Below, one piece after another: positions 61,852 through 64,000 of a stretch of DNA of 64,000 bases. Made by a program: the position numbers and the translations under genes. This stretch comes from Bacteroidota bacterium (GTDB lineage: Bacteria; Bacteroidota; Bacteroidia; Bacteroidales; FEN-979). The first letter of the stretch is position 1; every line of letters starts with the position of its first letter. The notes below the pieces were generated by a model. It saw nothing but the letters and a program-made list of their open reading frames with translations. It searched no databases and was not told where the DNA came from. Where the stretch lies: assembly GCA_026391735.1 (NCBI GenBank), contig JAPLDL010000019.1:1-64000 (forward strand), read 5' to 3'.

Positions 61852-62985
61852 ATGCTTGACAGGCTTGTAAATACTGATACTCTGCCATTGACGCTTCTGA
61901 TCATACTCGCCTCCTTTTTCATTATCCAGATGATGTATTACCTGATCATCTTTCTCAGACTCGCCAGGTATAAGGGACCGGCCCCATCTTTGTCAGAAAA
62001 CGGAGTCTCTGTAGTTATTTGCGCCCATAATGAATATCACAATCTGAAAGTAAACCTTCCGCTTATTCTTGCACAGGACTATCCCGAATTCGAAGTCTTG
62101 GTTGTGAACCATGCCTCCGATGATGAGACCTCCTACTTCCTCTCTGATATGCAAAGGGAATATCCGAAACTCGCAAAAATAGAAATCCAGGAAGACCTTA
62201 ATTTTTTCACTGGGAAGAAATTCCCTTTGGCTATCGGGATCAAATCGGCAAAATATGAAAAGATACTGCTCACCGATGCCGATTGCAAACCCTCATCACC
62301 AAACTGGATCGCTTCAATGCAGTCGGCATACAGCCAGGGGATCAAAGTCGTTCTTGGATATAGTCCATACTCCAGCAGAAAAGGCTTGCTGAACCGGCTC
62401 ATCCGTTTCGATACAGCCCATGTCGCTATCCAATATCTCTCCTATGCGCTGGCAGGACTGCCCTATATGGGTGTTGGAAGGAATCTTTCATACCTGAAAT
62501 CCTTGTTTTATGATAACAAGGGATTTATACCCCATTACAGGGTCACGTCGGGTGATGATGACCTGTTTATAAACAGGGTGGCTAAAAAATCGAATACCAC
62601 CATAGTAGTGAACCCCGACAGTTATACGATCTCTGAGCCAAAGATGACATTCGGGCAGTGGGTAACCCAGAAACGACGCCATCTGACCACTTCGGTTCAT
62701 TACCGGTTTATAACCAAGTTCCTGCTCGGGACTTATTCCTATAGCCTGTTTTGTTTTTATATCATGCTTGTCCTGATGCTCGCTCTGAATTACTCCATTT
62801 TTGTCGTCCTGGGACTTTTTGTTCTGAGAATGGGAGCGCAATACCTGATCTTCTCATCCTGTTTCAGAAAGCTGAACGAAAAAGACATCATCCTATTCAT
62901 TCCATTACTGGAAATTGTACTTTTGTTGCTGAATGCCGGTATTGGCATCTCGAACCTGTTCAGCCGACCCAATAAATGGAAATAG
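61852..62985 (+). CDS. Glycosyltransferase family 2, membrane-anchored
   Basis: 377 residues. One N-terminal membrane helix (about 13-35) is followed by a GT-A domain: VSVVICAHNEYHNLKVNLP, the metal-binding DADCKP, acid SGDDDLFINR and WVTQKRRHLTT (a QxxRW-like variant). Two to three C-terminal helices follow. It is a processive-type or lipid-linked glycosyltransferase acting at the inner membrane; product unknown. The ECF sigma factor gene starts ten bases before its stop, so the two are co-expressed. Confidence 0.92.
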   Translation: MLDRLVNTDTLPLTLLIILASFFIIQMMYYLIIFLRLARYKGPAPSLSENGVSVVICAHNEYHNLKVNLPLILAQDYPEFEVLVVNHASDDETSYFLSDMQREYPKLAKIEIQEDLNFFTGKKFPLAIGIKSAKYEKILLTDADCKPSSPNWIASMQSAYSQGIKVVLGYSPYSSRKGLLNRLIRFDTAHVAIQYLSYALAGLPYMGVGRNLSYLKSLFYDNKGFIPHYRVTSGDDDLFINRVAKKSNTTIVVNPDSYTISEPKMTFGQWVTQKRRHLTTSVHYRFITKFLLGTYSYSLFCFYIMLVLMLALNYSIFVVLGLFVLRMGAQYLIFSSCFRKLNEKDIILFIPLLEIVLLLLNAGIGISNLFSRPNKWK

Positions 62986-63584
62986 CAAACCATCTTACCG
63001 ATAAAGGGCAGCGGGATTTTCGCCTGGTTCAGCTTGCGCGGCAGGAGGGAGATCAGAAAGCATATGCTGAACTGCTAAATAATTACAGGGATTCACTATA
63101 TTTTATGATGCTCAAGATGACTGGTAACCCGGTTGATGCAGAGGACCTTACTATCGAGGCATTTGGCAAGGCATTCAGGAACCTGGCTCAATACACTCCC
63201 GATTATGCTTTCAGCACCTGGCTGTTTAAGATTGGCGCCAATAACTGCATTGATTTTCTGAGGAAAAGCAGGAGGATACAGTTTACCGATTTTGAGTGGG
63301 GAGATGAGGAAGATTCTGCTAACCTTTCCTCAAATATCCCTGCCTCCACACCCGATCCGGAAGAGAATATCATAGCCAAGCAAAAGATAAAGCTGATGCA
63401 CGAAGTGGTGGAAAAGCTGAAACCGCATTACCGCCAGCTGATCGAGATGCGTTATTTCAAAGAATGGTCTTATGAAGAGATCGCTTCCTCGCTTGACCTT
63501 CCTCTGGGTACCGTAAAGGCCCAGTTGTTCAGAGCCCGCGAACTTCTTTACGAGATCCTGAAAGATTCGCAAGATAAGATATGA
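62976..63584 (+). CDS. ECF-type RNA polymerase sigma factor
   Basis: 202 residues. Region 2 (NPVDAEDLTIEAFGKAFRNL, about 48-68) binds core polymerase and the -10 element. Region 4 (WSYEEIASSLDLPLGTVKAQLFRARELL, about 165-195; helix-turn-helix) binds the -35 element. No anti-sigma gene follows directly, since urocanate hydratase is next. The gene overlaps the end of the GT2 gene by ten bases, so it may regulate envelope functions (inference). Confidence 0.92.
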   Translation: MEIANHLTDKGQRDFRLVQLARQEGDQKAYAELLNNYRDSLYFMMLKMTGNPVDAEDLTIEAFGKAFRNLAQYTPDYAFSTWLFKIGANNCIDFLRKSRRIQFTDFEWGDEEDSANLSSNIPASTPDPEENIIAKQKIKLMHEVVEKLKPHYRQLIEMRYFKEWSYEEIASSLDLPLGTVKAQLFRARELLYEILKDSQDKI

Positions 63585-63613
63585 ACGTGATGAAGAACAT
63601 TTTACCATAACTA

Positions 63614-64000
63614 TGGACTTCAAACAGCAAATACTTCAAGGGATCCCGGCTGAATTACCGGAACCCTTGCCTTATGATCCAAGTGTTAACCATGCCCCTG
63701 TAAGGAAAGACATATTAAACGCGGAGGAGAAGAAACTGGCCGTCAGGAATGCATTGCGATATTTCCCGGCTCATTTTCACAAGATACTTGCCAGGGAATT
63801 TGCCGATGAGTTGCAGAAATATGGCCGCATCTATATGTACCGCTTCCGGCCGGCATATGCCATGCATGCCCGCAATATAAGCGAATATCCCTGTACCTGC
63901 CAGCAAGCTGCAGCAGTGATGCTGATGATCCAGAACAACCTTGACCCTGCTGTTGCTCAACATCCCCACGAACTCATCACTTATGGCGGAAATGGTTCGG
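63614..64000 (+). CDS. hutU: Urocanate hydratase, 5' part (runs off the window)
   Basis: The first 129 codons are visible from the ATG at 63614 (MDFKQQILQGIPAELPEPLP). The sequence continues through NALRYFPAHFHKILAREFADELQ, YGRIYMYRFRP and MIQNNLDPAVAQHPHELITYGGNG, which matches the N-terminus of the Bacteroidetes-type urocanate hydratase of histidine breakdown (urocanate to imidazolonepropionate). The catalytic NAD+-binding part lies beyond the window end. It starts 29 bases after the sigma factor stop. Confidence 0.85.

Overview
The window is a chromosomal segment of a Bacteroidetes bacterium, most likely an uncultured anaerobic or microaerobic Bacteroidales/Marinilabiliales-type organism. 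The evidence is the Por/type IX secretion (T9SS) type A C-terminal sorting domains on several secreted proteins, gldF-gldG, a TonB-dependent receptor with a carboxypeptidase-regulatory N-terminus, DUF2723, Bacteroidetes-type Tgt and urocanate hydratase, and many TAnnTTTG (-7) promoter elements. No rRNA, tRNA, CRISPR array, transposase or prophage gene was seen.

Layout. 1-10.1 kb (minus strand): a TonB-dependent receptor and a small partner, rpmB with clear promoter and terminator, then three tandem T9SS paralogues (one frameshifted by a 13-bp duplication), an orphan sorting-domain remnant, and cinA. 10.1-18.3 kb: secreted HAD phosphatase, a glycan pair (DegT aminotransferase and PglC-like sugar transferase), purC, a 14-repeat Ycf48-like T9SS protein, phoH, and a SAM hydrolase. 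18.3-27 kb: DUF3667 protein, the gldF-gldG-DUF4340-glycosyltransferase-O-antigen ligase operon, a double hairpin, and gdhA. 27.1-40.7 kb: the most interesting block, a plus-strand cluster of six genes. It encodes NuoE-like and NuoF-like subunits and a 1238-residue 2Fe-2S/GltD/ferredoxin/NuoG-FdhA fusion, followed by a diiron ferritin-like protein. Two large paralogous proteins that join receiver domains to a PEP/pyruvate-type ATP-grasp domain flank this set. 40.7-47.4 kb: T9SS-exported heparinase-like lyase and SGNH hydrolase, a carboxypeptidase-regulatory protein, a 152-bp inverted-repeat element, a metallophosphatase and gpmA. 47.5-64 kb: DUF2723 protein, polysaccharide deacetylase, radC, birA, an outer-membrane protein, a 40-residue lipoprotein, ung, an MbnP/di-heme peroxidase pair, ispE, an LptF/G permease, a GT39 transferase, tgt, a GT2 transferase, an ECF sigma factor and the start of urocanate hydratase.

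How it fits together. The 27-41 kb block looks like a soluble flavin- and Fe-S-based NADH/NADPH/ferredoxin redox machine whose partner enzyme is not obvious, since its molybdopterin-like domain is short and lacks the Sec/Cys catalytic position. It is co-encoded with two candidate phospho-regulated ATP-grasp proteins of unknown substrate. Around it the window carries envelope glycan genes, T9SS cargo and housekeeping genes.

A second window-wide theme is a set of about ten short tandem arrays. Each has its own unit sequence, but almost all share a 7-base period (one has 8). They sit at gene ends, several fill exactly the space between two stop codons, and two run into coding sequence: the C-terminus of a DegT aminotransferase and the signal peptide of the di-heme peroxidase.
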